Assembly: GCF_900176355.1 (NCBI RefSeq)
Contig: NZ_FWXI01000019.1
Span: 1-64,000 of the forward strand
DNA length: 64,000 nt
Origin: Sporomusa malonica
GTDB lineage: Bacteria; Bacillota; Negativicutes; Sporomusales; Sporomusaceae
Direction: 5' to 3'
The stretch's first letter is position 1, and every line of letters begins with the position of its first letter. Position numbers and translations under genes: made by a program. The notes beneath the pieces were generated by a model. It did not search any database. It saw only the letters and a program-made list of their open reading frames with translations, and was not told where the DNA came from. Below are positions 16,707 through 26,546 of the stretch, in pieces.

Positions 16707-17741
16707 ATGAACAAAGTACTGTTCGTGGATGATGAGAGCAACGTTCTAAGTGCAATCCGGCGATGTGTTATTGATGAACCATATAAAGCCTTTTTTGCCA
16801 GTAGTGCTCAAGAGGCAATAGCGATTATGGAGAAAAATGAATTAAGCGTTCTTGTAACCGATATGCGTATGCCGGGTACGGACGGACTCACTTTGCTAAA
16901 ATTTGCGAAAGAAAAATATCCAAGAACTGTACGCGTTGTCTTATCAGGATATACGCAATTATCACAAATGCTTGTTACAATTAATCAAGGAGAAATTTTT
17001 AGATTTATAACCAAGCCTTGGGATTCGGAACAAGAACTGCTGCCTGCGATAAGGCAAGCAATTGACTACTATAACCTGCAGGTTGAAAGAGATACTTTAA
17101 GGGATAATCTTGCCAAACGGAATCTCTCTTATCAGAATATCTTAAAATTAATGGAGAAAAGACTGGCTGACGAAAAACATGAATTAAACAACCTCAAGGA
17201 AGTTAGCAGCTGGATGTTTTCATTCTGGCGAAAGTACATTAAGGGAGTTAGCGATTCTATCGGAAATTCGACCAGTCTAGACCAATTTGTTGATGAAATA
17301 GAGGCCGTTTATTTAACGTTCTTAAGCCAGTTACCGGCCGTTGAGGATGTCAAAAACGTTTCTAGTCTGATTAATGATATTGTAAAAGACTGCAATAATC
17401 GTGTGAGAATTAACCATGATTCAAATGCTGACTATAATACACGGGGAAATCATAAATTTTTGATTATGGTGTTTAAAATTCTGGTCCATGATTTACCAGA
17501 GGACTATAAAGTGGTTACTTGTGACTTGACTGAGAATAAAGGCCGGGATAAGAAAATAGATCTGGTTTTTGATCTAAGCGTAAATTTAAAGAAGATTAAT
17601 GCTAACGATAAAAACAGGTTGAAAATATCGTGCGCTTTGTTGAATAGAATGGGAAAAAGCTACAACGTCAGTATTTTACCAGATATTAAAGACGAAGAAG
17701 TAGGTCATATTCGTGTGCATTGGGAGACAACAGAAGACTAA
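16707..17741 (+). CDS. response regulator with uncharacterised C-terminal domain
   Basis: A 344-residue protein with an N-terminal receiver domain (Asp52 in VLVTDMRMPG, Lys in FITKPW). After it comes a coiled-coil stretch around residues 120-160, then a domain of about 180 residues that I do not recognise. Its alpha/beta pattern (IVKDCNNRVRI, FLIMVFKILVHDL, KKIDLVFDLSVN) could be a decayed histidine kinase ATPase fold without nucleotide motifs. GTGAGGAG lies eight bases before the ATG. It lies between the REC-HDOD and kinase genes, so it likely receives phosphate from the same kinases. Confidence 0.75.
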   Translation: MNKVLFVDDESNVLSAIRRCVIDEPYKAFFASSAQEAIAIMEKNELSVLVTDMRMPGTDGLTLLKFAKEKYPRTVRVVLSGYTQLSQMLVTINQGEIFRFITKPWDSEQELLPAIRQAIDYYNLQVERDTLRDNLAKRNLSYQNILKLMEKRLADEKHELNNLKEVSSWMFSFWRKYIKGVSDSIGNSTSLDQFVDEIEAVYLTFLSQLPAVEDVKNVSSLINDIVKDCNNRVRINHDSNADYNTRGNHKFLIMVFKILVHDLPEDYKVVTCDLTENKGRDKKIDLVFDLSVNLKKINANDKNRLKISCALLNRMGKSYNVSILPDIKDEEVGHIRVHWETTED

Positions 17742-17809
17742 TTGCAGAAGATCATCCTAATTCTGGGATTCCATATACTTACTATTGCAGTCAGACTGGA
17801 GGAAAGCCG

Positions 17810-19873
17810 ATGAAAAAGATAAGCATCATTGAGGCATTTACTGGTGATTCATCGACTTTGCGTAACATTAGCAGGATAATTGTACTTTTTGGTGTATGCC
17901 TATTTATCGCCATCTGGCTAGGCCTCTATTTTAAGATTGAGTATGAGCGGCAAAACGAAATTGACCATGCTATTCGGGATACTGCAAATTTTGCGCGGAC
18001 TTTTGAGGAACATACTATCCGTACAATGAGAAGCGCAGATCAAATAGTATTATTTCTAAAATATCAATATGAAAGAGAAGGTTTGGCTATCGACATTCCC
18101 AAGTATATAAATGAAGGCAGGCTTGCAAATCAGCCGGTTGTACTGATGGGGATAATTGAAGAGAACGGGGATTTTGTGGCTAGCAGTCAGGTTCCGTTTG
18201 TACCATCCAATCTAAAAGATCGTGAACATTTCAAGGTACATAAGGAATCTGTAACCGGCCAATTGTATATCAGTAAGCCAGTATTGGGACGGTCTTCCGG
18301 CAAATGGTCAATTCAACTGACCCGCCGTATAAATAAGCCGAACGGCGAATTTGGGGGGGTAGCAGTTGTAGCTGTAGACCCATTTTACTTTACTGGATTC
18401 TATAAACAAATTGATTTGGGAAAAGATTCTGTAGTTACCCTAATTGGTCGTGATGGTATCACCCGGGCGCGTCAGTCTGATAGTAATAATGGCGTGGGGC
18501 TGGATGTGAGGGAATCTGTTCTGTGGCAAAAGCTGTCGGCTAATGATGTTGGTTATTATATTTCAACAAGCATGGTTGATGGTGTTAAACGGATTTATAG
18601 TTATCGGGCTATGCGTGAATACCCATTTGTGGTACTGGTAGGGGTTACTGAACAGGAAGTTTTTGAGAGTTTGAATCAGCGTATCAGGAGCTATTACCTG
18701 GTGGCTGGAATGGCCACTATTATGATCGTTATATTTATCGGGCTGCTGATGGGATTTATCACCAAGCAAAAGCGATATGAGGAAGAACTGGAAAAAGCTC
18801 GTGACAATCTGGAGGGCCAGGTCGAGCAACGGACGCAGGAGTTGTTTGCGATGAATGAGGAACTCACTGCCATGAACGAAGAGCATATTGCGATGAACGA
18901 GGAGCTCCACACCACCAACCAGGATCTCCAGTACGAGGTTGCCGAGCGCAAGCGAACCGAAGAACAATTACAACAAAAAAATGACGAACTTAGCAAAGCA
19001 TATGTTGAGTTAAAAAATGCTCAGTCGCAAGTTCTTCAGCAGGAAAAAATGGCTTCAATCGGGCAACTAGCGGCAGGTGTTGCCCACGAAATCAATAATC
19101 CGTTAGGCTTTGTACTGAGTAACTTCGAGACTCTGCAAAATTATGTGGATAGACTGTTAGAAATGATGAATAGCTTTAGGGAACTGCACAGAAGGGCGTC
19201 TGAAGAAAAAATACCGTCTTTACAGGAAAATGTCGAGCAAATTGCTATTTTGGAAAAGAAGAAAAAACTGAATTATATTTTACAAGATCTTGAGCCTATC
19301 TTTAAGGAAACAAACGATGGATTGAGCCGCGTCGGTAATATTGTCAAGGCATTACGCTTATTTTCCCGGGTTGATCAGCAACATAACTTTGAAGAGTTTG
19401 ATTTAAATGAAGGCGTTAAGAATACGCTAACCGTGGCTAGGAACGAGGTGAAATATGTTGCTGAGGTACAGGAGAACCTAAACGAAGTGCCGGCAGTCAG
19501 GGCTGTCGGTGGTCAAATTAATCAGGTGCTCCTCAATCTCATCATGAATGCCGCTCATGCAATTAAAGCCAAGGGCATAGATGGCCTCGGACTGATTACG
19601 GTGAGTACCTACACTGATGGTCAGTTTGTTTACTGTTCAATTGCCGATACTGGTACCGGTATCGCGGAAGAAATTAAGCAGGATGTTTTTAATCCGTTTT
19701 TTACGACAAAACCGGTCGGCCAGGGTACGGGATTAGGTCTGAGTATTTCCTATGATATCATTGTCAATAAACATCAGGGAGATATTTCGTTCAAAAGTGA
19801 AGCGGGGATAGGTACCACCTTCGTTATTAAACTGCCACTCATTCGAAAGACGGAAAAAACGGCTATCACATGA
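17810..19873 (+). CDS. membrane-bound Cache-domain sensor histidine kinase
   Basis: A 687-residue kinase. A transmembrane segment spans about 22-42 and a double-Cache extracellular sensor about 45-285 (PFYFTGFYKQIDLGKDSVVT within it). A second transmembrane segment lies near 296-316. A long coiled coil follows with repeated (A/T)MNEE units at 348-366. The HisKA domain has His426 (GVAHEINNP), and the HATPase has DTGTGIAEE and GQGTGLGLSIS. Cache domains bind small organic ligands such as carboxylates or amino acids outside the cell. The start at 17810 follows GGAGG; an in-frame extension overlapping the previous gene has no such signal. It is the likely phosphodonor for the two upstream receiver proteins. 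Confidence 0.85.
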   Translation: MKKISIIEAFTGDSSTLRNISRIIVLFGVCLFIAIWLGLYFKIEYERQNEIDHAIRDTANFARTFEEHTIRTMRSADQIVLFLKYQYEREGLAIDIPKYINEGRLANQPVVLMGIIEENGDFVASSQVPFVPSNLKDREHFKVHKESVTGQLYISKPVLGRSSGKWSIQLTRRINKPNGEFGGVAVVAVDPFYFTGFYKQIDLGKDSVVTLIGRDGITRARQSDSNNGVGLDVRESVLWQKLSANDVGYYISTSMVDGVKRIYSYRAMREYPFVVLVGVTEQEVFESLNQRIRSYYLVAGMATIMIVIFIGLLMGFITKQKRYEEELEKARDNLEGQVEQRTQELFAMNEELTAMNEEHIAMNEELHTTNQDLQYEVAERKRTEEQLQQKNDELSKAYVELKNAQSQVLQQEKMASIGQLAAGVAHEINNPLGFVLSNFETLQNYVDRLLEMMNSFRELHRRASEEKIPSLQENVEQIAILEKKKKLNYILQDLEPIFKETNDGLSRVGNIVKALRLFSRVDQQHNFEEFDLNEGVKNTLTVARNEVKYVAEVQENLNEVPAVRAVGGQINQVLLNLIMNAAHAIKAKGIDGLGLITVSTYTDGQFVYCSIADTGTGIAEEIKQDVFNPFFTTKPVGQGTGLGLSISYDIIVNKHQGDISFKSEAGIGTTFVIKLPLIRKTEKTAIT

Positions 19874-19935
19874 CAGTTGCGATCATAACAGCCGCCATAA
19901 CGGTGAGAATGAAACAGTAAAGATGGGGTAAACTT

Positions 19936-21252
19936 ATGAGAATACTGGTTGTAGATGATGAAAAGTTCAATCTTGTAATCGCTAGGGATATCATTGAAGC
20001 CAACATAGCTAACAGTAAGCTAATATTATGCAATTCACCTGAAGCTGTAATGGATTTGTTGGCGCAGAATGATATAGATATTGTTCTTTTGGATATAATT
20101 ATGCCCGGAATTGACGGAGTTGAGGTTCTCAAGAGAATCAGAAGCAATAATGAATATAAAGATATACAGGTCATTATGTTTACGGGGGTTACTGATAAAG
20201 AAAGTTTCAAGCTATGCTTTGAAAATGGAGCGAACGACTATATTAGTAAGCCTATCGATATCACTGAATTTATTGCAAGAATGCAGGCTGCGGCAAATAC
20301 AAGAAAAAATACGCTTATGCTGAAAGAAATGTTTAACAAAATGGCTGATCAGTATAATGAGCTGCAAGAAGTAACGCAAAAACTTAAAAACACACAGTTT
20401 TACCTTATTCAAAAAGAAAAGCTGGCTTCTCTTGGTGAGATTGCAGCTGGAGTAGCGCATGAAATCAACAATCCGATCGGGTTTGTGCGCAGTAATCTTG
20501 AAACATTGGAAGCTTATCTTTCGAGAATTAAGATTTCGTTTTCGGCTTACCGGAATTTTATAGAGCTTGTCGCGGATCAGAATATCGTTCAGGATTTGTC
20601 CCATGAGAAGCTTCAGCTCGAAGAAACTGAGAAGCAGCAAAAGATAGATATTGTTCTTGAGGATCTTGAACCAATAATAAAAGAGACGCAAGACGGGGTC
20701 GATAGAGTAGCGAAGATTGTAAGGAGTTTGCGCAATTTTGCCAGAACTGGTACTGACGATGAAATGGTTATGAATGATTTAAATCAAATAGTTGAAGAAG
20801 CCCTGCTGATTACCCGGAACGAAGTAAAATATATTGCCAATATCGCTAAAAAGCTAGGGGAGATACCGACTGTAATATGCGATAAGGGGCAGATAGGACA
20901 GGTGCTGATTAACGTAGTTATTAACGCATCACAGGCGATAAAAGCCCAAAACCGAGAAGGCTTGGGCAATATAATAGTCGAAACATATCAGGACAACGAT
21001 TATGTGGTGTGCAAAATAAGTGATGACGGTCCGGGAATAAAAGCAGAGTACTTAGGTCGGATATTCGACCCATTTTTTACAACAAAAGAAGTAGGAAGCG
21101 GAACAGGTCTAGGGCTTAGTATCGCTTATGGCATTTTAAAGGACCATGGTGGTGAACTTTTAGTTGAAAGCGAGTCTGGAAAAGGGACTTCTTTTATTAT
21201 TAAGTTGAGGCATATATTAGTATCGGAGGAGAGATTGGAGGTCATAAGATGA
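19936..21252 (+). CDS. receiver domain-histidine kinase hybrid
   Basis: A 438-residue soluble protein. The N-terminal receiver domain (Asp53 in IVLLDIIMPGIDG, Lys in YISKPIDIT) is followed by a coiled coil and a HisKA domain with His175 (GVAHEINNP). The HATPase domain has DDGPGIKAEY and GSGTGLGLSIAYG. The kinase core closely resembles that of the preceding kinase, so one likely arose from the other. A receiver fused upstream of a kinase suggests a phosphorelay in which phosphorylation gates kinase activity. The stop overlaps the start of the D-cysteine desulfhydrase gene by four bases (ATGA). Confidence 0.85.
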   Translation: MRILVVDDEKFNLVIARDIIEANIANSKLILCNSPEAVMDLLAQNDIDIVLLDIIMPGIDGVEVLKRIRSNNEYKDIQVIMFTGVTDKESFKLCFENGANDYISKPIDITEFIARMQAAANTRKNTLMLKEMFNKMADQYNELQEVTQKLKNTQFYLIQKEKLASLGEIAAGVAHEINNPIGFVRSNLETLEAYLSRIKISFSAYRNFIELVADQNIVQDLSHEKLQLEETEKQQKIDIVLEDLEPIIKETQDGVDRVAKIVRSLRNFARTGTDDEMVMNDLNQIVEEALLITRNEVKYIANIAKKLGEIPTVICDKGQIGQVLINVVINASQAIKAQNREGLGNIIVETYQDNDYVVCKISDDGPGIKAEYLGRIFDPFFTTKEVGSGTGLGLSIAYGILKDHGGELLVESESGKGTSFIIKLRHILVSEERLEVIR

Positions 21253-22247
21253 ATTTGGCACGTTTTCCGCGGCGGCGTTATACAGAAGGCAGGACGCCTT
21301 TGGAGCGGTTAACCCGTTTCTCTCAAGCTATTGGTGGTCCTAATATTTATATTAAGCGGGATGATCTGCTTGGTTTAACCGGGGGTGGGAATAAAACACG
21401 CAAGCTCGAGTTTTTGGTTGCCGACGCTCTGGCACAGGGGGCCGACACCGTGATTACCTGCGGCGGTGTGCAGTCCAACCACTGTCGTTTGACCTTGGCA
21501 GCAGCGGTGAAAGAAGGTTTAAAGTGTCGGCTTGTCTTGGATGAAATGGTTCCCGGAAGCTATAACCCAGAGGCAAACGGTAATGTATTTCTTTATCATC
21601 TACTAGGTGTGGAAAAGGTTAAGGTCGTTCCCCGGGGGACTGACCTAATGAGCGAGTTGCAAAGTACTGCTGCTGAAGCTGTGGCTGAGGGGCGCAAACC
21701 TTACATTATCCCAATGGGTGGATCTAATTATCTTGGTGCGCTTGGTTATATCGCCTGCGCGGAAGAGATCATGAGTCAAACCTTTGAAGCTGGTCTTGAT
21801 ATTCACCACATTGTGCTTCCCGGTGGTAGTGCCGGTACCCATAGCGGCTTGCTGCTTGGGTTATATGCTAATAGTTGCCATATACCAGTGACTGGGATTA
21901 GTGTGCTTAATCCGAAAGTTGTGCTGGAAAACCGAATAAGCGAGTTGATGCAGCAAACGGCAGCATACATGAAAATCAACGTAAAAGTCCCAAGTGATGC
22001 AATTGTTTGTGTTGACGAATATCTCGGGCCAGGGTATACACTGCCTACCGCAGAAATGATCGAGGCAGTAAAGCTGCTGGCTAGTACAGAGGGTATTTTG
22101 TTGGACCCAACGTATACCGGAAAAGCTATGGCTGGATTGATTGGTCTTGCTGAACAGGGGTTCTTTAAAAAGAATGATAATGTTCTTTTCTTACATACAG
22201 GGGGTACGCCTGGTTTATATGCAAACACACCATTGTTTATGTCCTGA
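21249..22247 (+). CDS. dcyD: D-cysteine desulfhydrase (ACC deaminase family)
   Basis: A 332-residue fold type II PLP enzyme. Lys52 in GGGNKTRKLEFL is the expected Schiff-base lysine. VQSNHCRLTLAAA holds the Ser-Asn-His substrate loop, and LPGGSAGTHSG is the PLP phosphate loop. The length and motifs match DcyD, which splits D-cysteine to pyruvate, sulfide and ammonia; 1-aminocyclopropane-1-carboxylate deaminase is the main alternative and less likely here. The ATG overlaps the TGA of the upstream kinase gene, so translation is coupled. It is convergent with the gene ending at 22261, only 13 bases away. Confidence 0.8.
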   Translation: MNLARFPRRRYTEGRTPLERLTRFSQAIGGPNIYIKRDDLLGLTGGGNKTRKLEFLVADALAQGADTVITCGGVQSNHCRLTLAAAVKEGLKCRLVLDEMVPGSYNPEANGNVFLYHLLGVEKVKVVPRGTDLMSELQSTAAEAVAEGRKPYIIPMGGSNYLGALGYIACAEEIMSQTFEAGLDIHHIVLPGGSAGTHSGLLLGLYANSCHIPVTGISVLNPKVVLENRISELMQQTAAYMKINVKVPSDAIVCVDEYLGPGYTLPTAEMIEAVKLLASTEGILLDPTYTGKAMAGLIGLAEQGFFKKNDNVLFLHTGGTPGLYANTPLFMS

Positions 22248-22260
22248 TCACTGCGTTTTT

Positions 22261-24897
22261 TTATGGTTTCCCGGTCACCAAGAATTCAACAATTCCTTGG
22301 TTGCCGTCGACTCGAATCAAATCTCCGTCTTTGATTAACTGTGTTGCATTATCAACTCCAACCACAGCCGGAATACCGTATTCACGGGCTACGACTGCAC
22401 CGTGAGTCATTAACCCGCCTACCTCGGTAATTACCGCTTTGGCCGATTGAAATAATGGCGTCCAACCCGGATCGGTATGCGGAGCGACGAGAATCTCTCC
22501 TTCACTAAGGAAGGCATTCTCCGGTCTAAGGATGATGCGGGCCTTACCTTCAACGATTCCCGCTGAAACGGGAACTCCAACAAGCGCTCCTTCAGGAGAA
22601 CGGCCTCTATTTTGAGGAACGATAACAATTTCGCCTTCGCTGGTCATTACTCTTGGAGGCTTTAGATTCTGTTGCCATTTATACCTGTCTTTTCGATCAG
22701 TAACCAATTTTGATACATCGTAGTTAAAATCACCTTGGAGTAAATGGATTAGTTCGTCCAAGGTCAGGAAATACACATCTTCTGCTTGCTGCAGTACACC
22801 CGTCGCCACAAGTTTTTCGGCTTCGGACATAATTGCTTGTTTGTATACGTCGATGATGACAATTAATAAATATTTGTGGTGCTCCCGCAGACCGCCCGAA
22901 TAGCGGAATACTTTAATTAACCGCTGGGCGAGTTTGGATTTGAAATAGCTTTCTTCCAGATGATCCATAATGCACTGGGCGGCTTCTTCGGCTTCTTTTG
23001 CTCCTTCACTGAATTTTAGCCGATGTTCTCCTCGTTTTACACTCCGCATGTGACTAAATATGGCAGGGATTAATTGTGTCGGTGTCTCACGCCAACGCGG
23101 ATTTGTCAGGTCGATTTCACCAGGACATCTCATACCGTATTTATCAATAAAACTTTCAAAGGCGCCTTTAAATTTGTTCCCGCCAGCCACTTGTACAAGT
23201 CCTGTATAGAAGGTATGATCTTTGGCGGTTTTAAGGTATTCTTGAACTTCGGGAAGCTCCCGCAGTATGTCTGCTAAGTCGCCAATTTGTAAGCCCATCT
23301 CACTGGTAACATTGCCGGGCAGCGATTTGTTTAACTTGGAAAGCTCAGTATCGTTGCCCAGCCAGCGAACGAGCATTCTTTGCAACAACCTGGAAGCGAT
23401 TATACTGGGGGCAACGTAGGTTACGATATTTTGCATAACATCCAGCATCAAAGTATCCAACTGATGTTGGATTTCCTGTAGTAGTTTGGCACCTTGCAAC
23501 CCGCATAAAGATTGCCTGGCTTTTAACAATCTTTCTTGCATATATGTTTCGACTTTGGCTTTAGCTAATTTCGGATCGCGGAGGTGGAAATTTTTCCATA
23601 CTTCTTTTATAATAGGTGCTACTACTTTTCGCACAGAAGCAATAGCATCTGATTTCGGCTGTATTGCAAGAAACTCAGGACGTTTGACAACTTCGTCAAG
23701 GGCACGACTCATGGCTTCATCAGCGTTGGTTAATATTTTTGGCAAAATGATTCGGACAATTTTGGAATGCAGTAAATCCGAGAGATCGATGAAGAGCCTG
23801 CCGCCCGCTTCAACAAATACGCTAGCGGGAAATATCGTTCTTAATACGGAGATGCCTAATGGTTTCATGGCGTCGGTTGCCATCTGTACATGGCCAAAAG
23901 ATAACAGCACACGTAATGGCTGGTAGGGAATGTCTGGTAAGGGATATAAGGAAGTAATGGGGCGGCTCTGGACAATAAAAAATTCTCCCTTTTCCACACA
24001 AAACTCAATATCTTGCGGAGCGCCAAAGTGTGCTTCAATTTTTTTCCCTAATGCAACTAAGCTTAAAATTTGTTTATCTGCCAGAGCGTGCTCTTGCTGT
24101 TTTTCTGCTGGTAACTCTTCGGTAACGGTACCGCCATTGGACAAAGCATAAATGGCGAGTTTCTTTTGAGCTATATTTTTTTGGATAATGGTATTGTCTT
24201 TTACTTTATATAAATCAGCAGATACCAGGCCGGATACAATGGCTTCTCCTAAGCCGAAACTGGCATCAATGGAAATGACAGTGCGATTGCCGCTTACAGG
24301 GTCAGCAGTAAACATAATACCGGCAATTTCCGGAATGACCATGCGTTGTATAACTACTGACAGATAGACTTCATGATGATTAAATCCATTCTTTGCCCGG
24401 TAGGCAATGGCGCGGTCAGTGAATAGAGAAGCCCAGCATTTTCGGACATGCCGTAACAATTCATGCTGGCCTCTGATGTTCAAATATGTATCTTGCTGAC
24501 CGGCAAAGGAAGCGGTAGGCAAGTCCTCGGCAGTTGCACTTGAACGAATTGCATAAGAATAATCCTCACCAACCGAAGCCCAGGCATGAACTATTTCGTC
24601 TTTGATCTGGAGCGGTATTTTTAGTTGGGTTAAGTGTGTACGAATATGCTCTCCCAATTCCCGCAGGCGATTTAAGTCGGTGGGATCTATTACGTTAAGT
24701 GCATCTAACAGCGAGTTCATTTCCGGACTGGTCGCGATAAAGTTCTGATAAGCGTAAGTGGTAACACAAAATCCACCCGGCACAGGAAAGCCGGCTTTAC
24801 TCAACTCACCCAGATTTGCACCTTTACCTCCGACAACAGGTAGACTGGAACGATCCAAATGTTCAAAAAAGAGTACAAAGGATTTTATGGTCAGCAC
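22261..24897 (-). CDS. rifampicin phosphotransferase-like / PEP-synthase-related enzyme
   Basis: An 878-residue enzyme. The N-terminal ATP-grasp domain (VVGGKGANLGELSKAG to about residue 320; AIRSSATAEDLPTASFAGQQ) is followed by a large helical middle domain. The C-terminal swivelling domain has phosphohistidine His832 (GGLMTHGAVVAREYGIP). Genuine PEP synthases have a PEP/pyruvate-binding barrel after the His domain; here the protein ends 46 residues after the His. That order matches rifampicin phosphotransferases and the Bacillus protein often annotated Pps. The true substrate is unknown. The written start is a GTG overlapping the AAAGGAG; see the finding on a possible ATA start at 24888. 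Confidence 0.8.
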   Translation of the reverse strand: MLTIKSFVLFFEHLDRSSLPVVGGKGANLGELSKAGFPVPGGFCVTTYAYQNFIATSPEMNSLLDALNVIDPTDLNRLRELGEHIRTHLTQLKIPLQIKDEIVHAWASVGEDYSYAIRSSATAEDLPTASFAGQQDTYLNIRGQHELLRHVRKCWASLFTDRAIAYRAKNGFNHHEVYLSVVIQRMVIPEIAGIMFTADPVSGNRTVISIDASFGLGEAIVSGLVSADLYKVKDNTIIQKNIAQKKLAIYALSNGGTVTEELPAEKQQEHALADKQILSLVALGKKIEAHFGAPQDIEFCVEKGEFFIVQSRPITSLYPLPDIPYQPLRVLLSFGHVQMATDAMKPLGISVLRTIFPASVFVEAGGRLFIDLSDLLHSKIVRIILPKILTNADEAMSRALDEVVKRPEFLAIQPKSDAIASVRKVVAPIIKEVWKNFHLRDPKLAKAKVETYMQERLLKARQSLCGLQGAKLLQEIQHQLDTLMLDVMQNIVTYVAPSIIASRLLQRMLVRWLGNDTELSKLNKSLPGNVTSEMGLQIGDLADILRELPEVQEYLKTAKDHTFYTGLVQVAGGNKFKGAFESFIDKYGMRCPGEIDLTNPRWRETPTQLIPAIFSHMRSVKRGEHRLKFSEGAKEAEEAAQCIMDHLEESYFKSKLAQRLIKVFRYSGGLREHHKYLLIVIIDVYKQAIMSEAEKLVATGVLQQAEDVYFLTLDELIHLLQGDFNYDVSKLVTDRKDRYKWQQNLKPPRVMTSEGEIVIVPQNRGRSPEGALVGVPVSAGIVEGKARIILRPENAFLSEGEILVAPHTDPGWTPLFQSAKAVITEVGGLMTHGAVVAREYGIPAVVGVDNATQLIKDGDLIRVDGNQGIVEFLVTGKP

Positions 24898-24987
24898 TCC
24901 TTTTGCGTAGTTTTAGCCTAGTTTAGTCATTGGGTAAAATTATTGTTTACCTGACAATCACTTTTATACTATTAGGGGGATCGGTTT

Positions 24988-25062
24988 ATGAGCTATACAA
25001 TTAAGCAGGTAGCAGACAAGCTTGGAGTGACAACCTACCTCTTAGATACTAACAATATATAG
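24988..25062 (+). pseudogene. truncated MerR-family regulator remnant
   Basis: An ATG preceded by GGGGG starts MSYTIKQVADKLGVTTYLLD, which matches the first HTH helices of MerR proteins, and then stops at 25060-25062. The rest of the gene is absent. The surrounding 24898-25181 shows no other gene. Confidence 0.5.
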
Positions 25063-25181
25063 TAATGGTAAGCACCACGGAGAATTGCCGATAGGCTATT
25101 GACTTATAGTTTGCTCTAAGGTGTAGAATAAATTACCGGGTTAGAATACAATTAATGTAAAAAAGGTTAGAGGAGGATATT

Positions 25182-26306
25182 ATGGAGAAATCAAAGGTTT
25201 ATTTTACTAATTTGCGGGCCACTCCCAAGATGAATTTGCTGCAGAAACTGGAGCGATTGGTTAAAGAAGCTGGAATTGAACAAATTGATTTTAAAAGTAA
25301 ATTTACCGCAATTAAAATACATTTTGGTGAGCCTGGTAATCTGGCCTTTCTCAGACCGAATTACTCCAAAGTGATTGCCGATATAATAAAAGGCATGGGC
25401 GGAAAGGTGTTTCTTACAGATTGCAATACGTTATATGTAGGCAGACGTAAAGATGCTATTGAACATATGGATGCAGCTTATGAAAATGGCTATAATCCAT
25501 TCACTACAGGCTGCCAGATCATTATTGGTGATGGGCTAAAAGGAACTGACGAGGCATATATTCCTGTGCCATGTGGTGAATATGTGAAAGAGGCTAAAAT
25601 TGGACGTGCCGTAATGGATGCAGATATCGTTATCAGTCTAAACCATTTCAAAGGGCACGAGCTTACCGGTTTTGGCGGTGCATTAAAAAATATTGGTATG
25701 GGCTGTGGCTCAAGAGCTGGAAAAATGGAGATGCACAGTGACGGCAAACCTAGTGTTAGAAGTAAAGCCTGTGTTGGCTGTGGCGTATGTACCAAAATTT
25801 GTGCTCATGGTGCAATCAGTGTTACAGGTGAAAAGGCAATGATCGACCCTGCTAAATGTGTTGGCTGCGGAAGATGTATAGGTACTTGTCATTTTAATGC
25901 TATTGTTGCAGCCTGGGATGAGTCTAACGATATTCTCAATAAAAAAATCGCCGAATATTCTTGGGCTGTACTCAATAACCGGCCGCATTTTCATATAAGC
26001 TTAGTTGTTGATGTAGCACCATTCTGTGATTGTCATGCAGAAAATGATGTGCCAATTATCCCTGATATCGGTATGTTTGCATCTTTTGACCCGGTAGCTC
26101 TTGATATGGCTTGTGCTGATATGGCGAATCAAGCTCCAATCATTTCCGGCAGCTATTTGGAGGAGCAGGTGAAAAAACATGGCAGCAACTGTGATGACCA
26201 TGATCATTTCCGTGCTACCCATCCGGAAACCAATTGGCTGGTCTGTCTTGATCATGCTGAAAAAATTGGTATCGGCACGAAAGAGTATGAGCTTATTGAA
26301 ATCTAA
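25182..26306 (+). CDS. DUF362 protein with two [4Fe-4S] ferredoxin motifs
   Basis: A 374-residue protein. The N-terminal 190 residues are a DUF362 domain (KIHFGEPGNLAFLRPNY, ISLNHFKGHELTGFGGALKN). Then come two ferredoxin motifs, CVGCGVCTKICAHGAI and CVGCGRCIGTCHFNAI, and a C-terminal DUF362-like part ending with FASFDPVALDMACADM. Family members are soluble iron-sulfur proteins of anaerobes, suspected to act in electron transfer or cofactor assembly; no reaction is established. AGAGGAGG precedes the ATG. It is a single-gene unit closed by a terminator at 26318. Confidence 0.85.
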   Translation: MEKSKVYFTNLRATPKMNLLQKLERLVKEAGIEQIDFKSKFTAIKIHFGEPGNLAFLRPNYSKVIADIIKGMGGKVFLTDCNTLYVGRRKDAIEHMDAAYENGYNPFTTGCQIIIGDGLKGTDEAYIPVPCGEYVKEAKIGRAVMDADIVISLNHFKGHELTGFGGALKNIGMGCGSRAGKMEMHSDGKPSVRSKACVGCGVCTKICAHGAISVTGEKAMIDPAKCVGCGRCIGTCHFNAIVAAWDESNDILNKKIAEYSWAVLNNRPHFHISLVVDVAPFCDCHAENDVPIIPDIGMFASFDPVALDMACADMANQAPIISGSYLEEQVKKHGSNCDDHDHFRATHPETNWLVCLDHAEKIGIGTKEYELIEI

Positions 26307-26317
26307 TCTGGCTTAAA

Positions 26318-26354
26318 AGGAAACCGTAGACATTTTTTGTCTGCGGTTTTGTCA
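26318..26354 (+). terminator. rho-independent terminator
   Basis: AAACCGTAGACA pairs with TGTCTGCGGTTT, followed by TTGTC. Nothing else is seen up to 26546. Confidence 0.8.
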
Positions 26355-26546
26355 TTTTCGCAGAAGTAGACATTTTTTTATTAAAAAATTTAAAGTGTAA
26401 GTGTTGCTTATGCTTTTTTTGCTCATAATAAGGAGAGAATTCACCTGGTGCAGCAATAATTTAGCAGGGCATAGTTCAAAGCCCTAAATTAACTCTTCCG
26501 CATGTTGCCCATCATTGGAATTTCAAAATATTGGGAGATTGTCATT

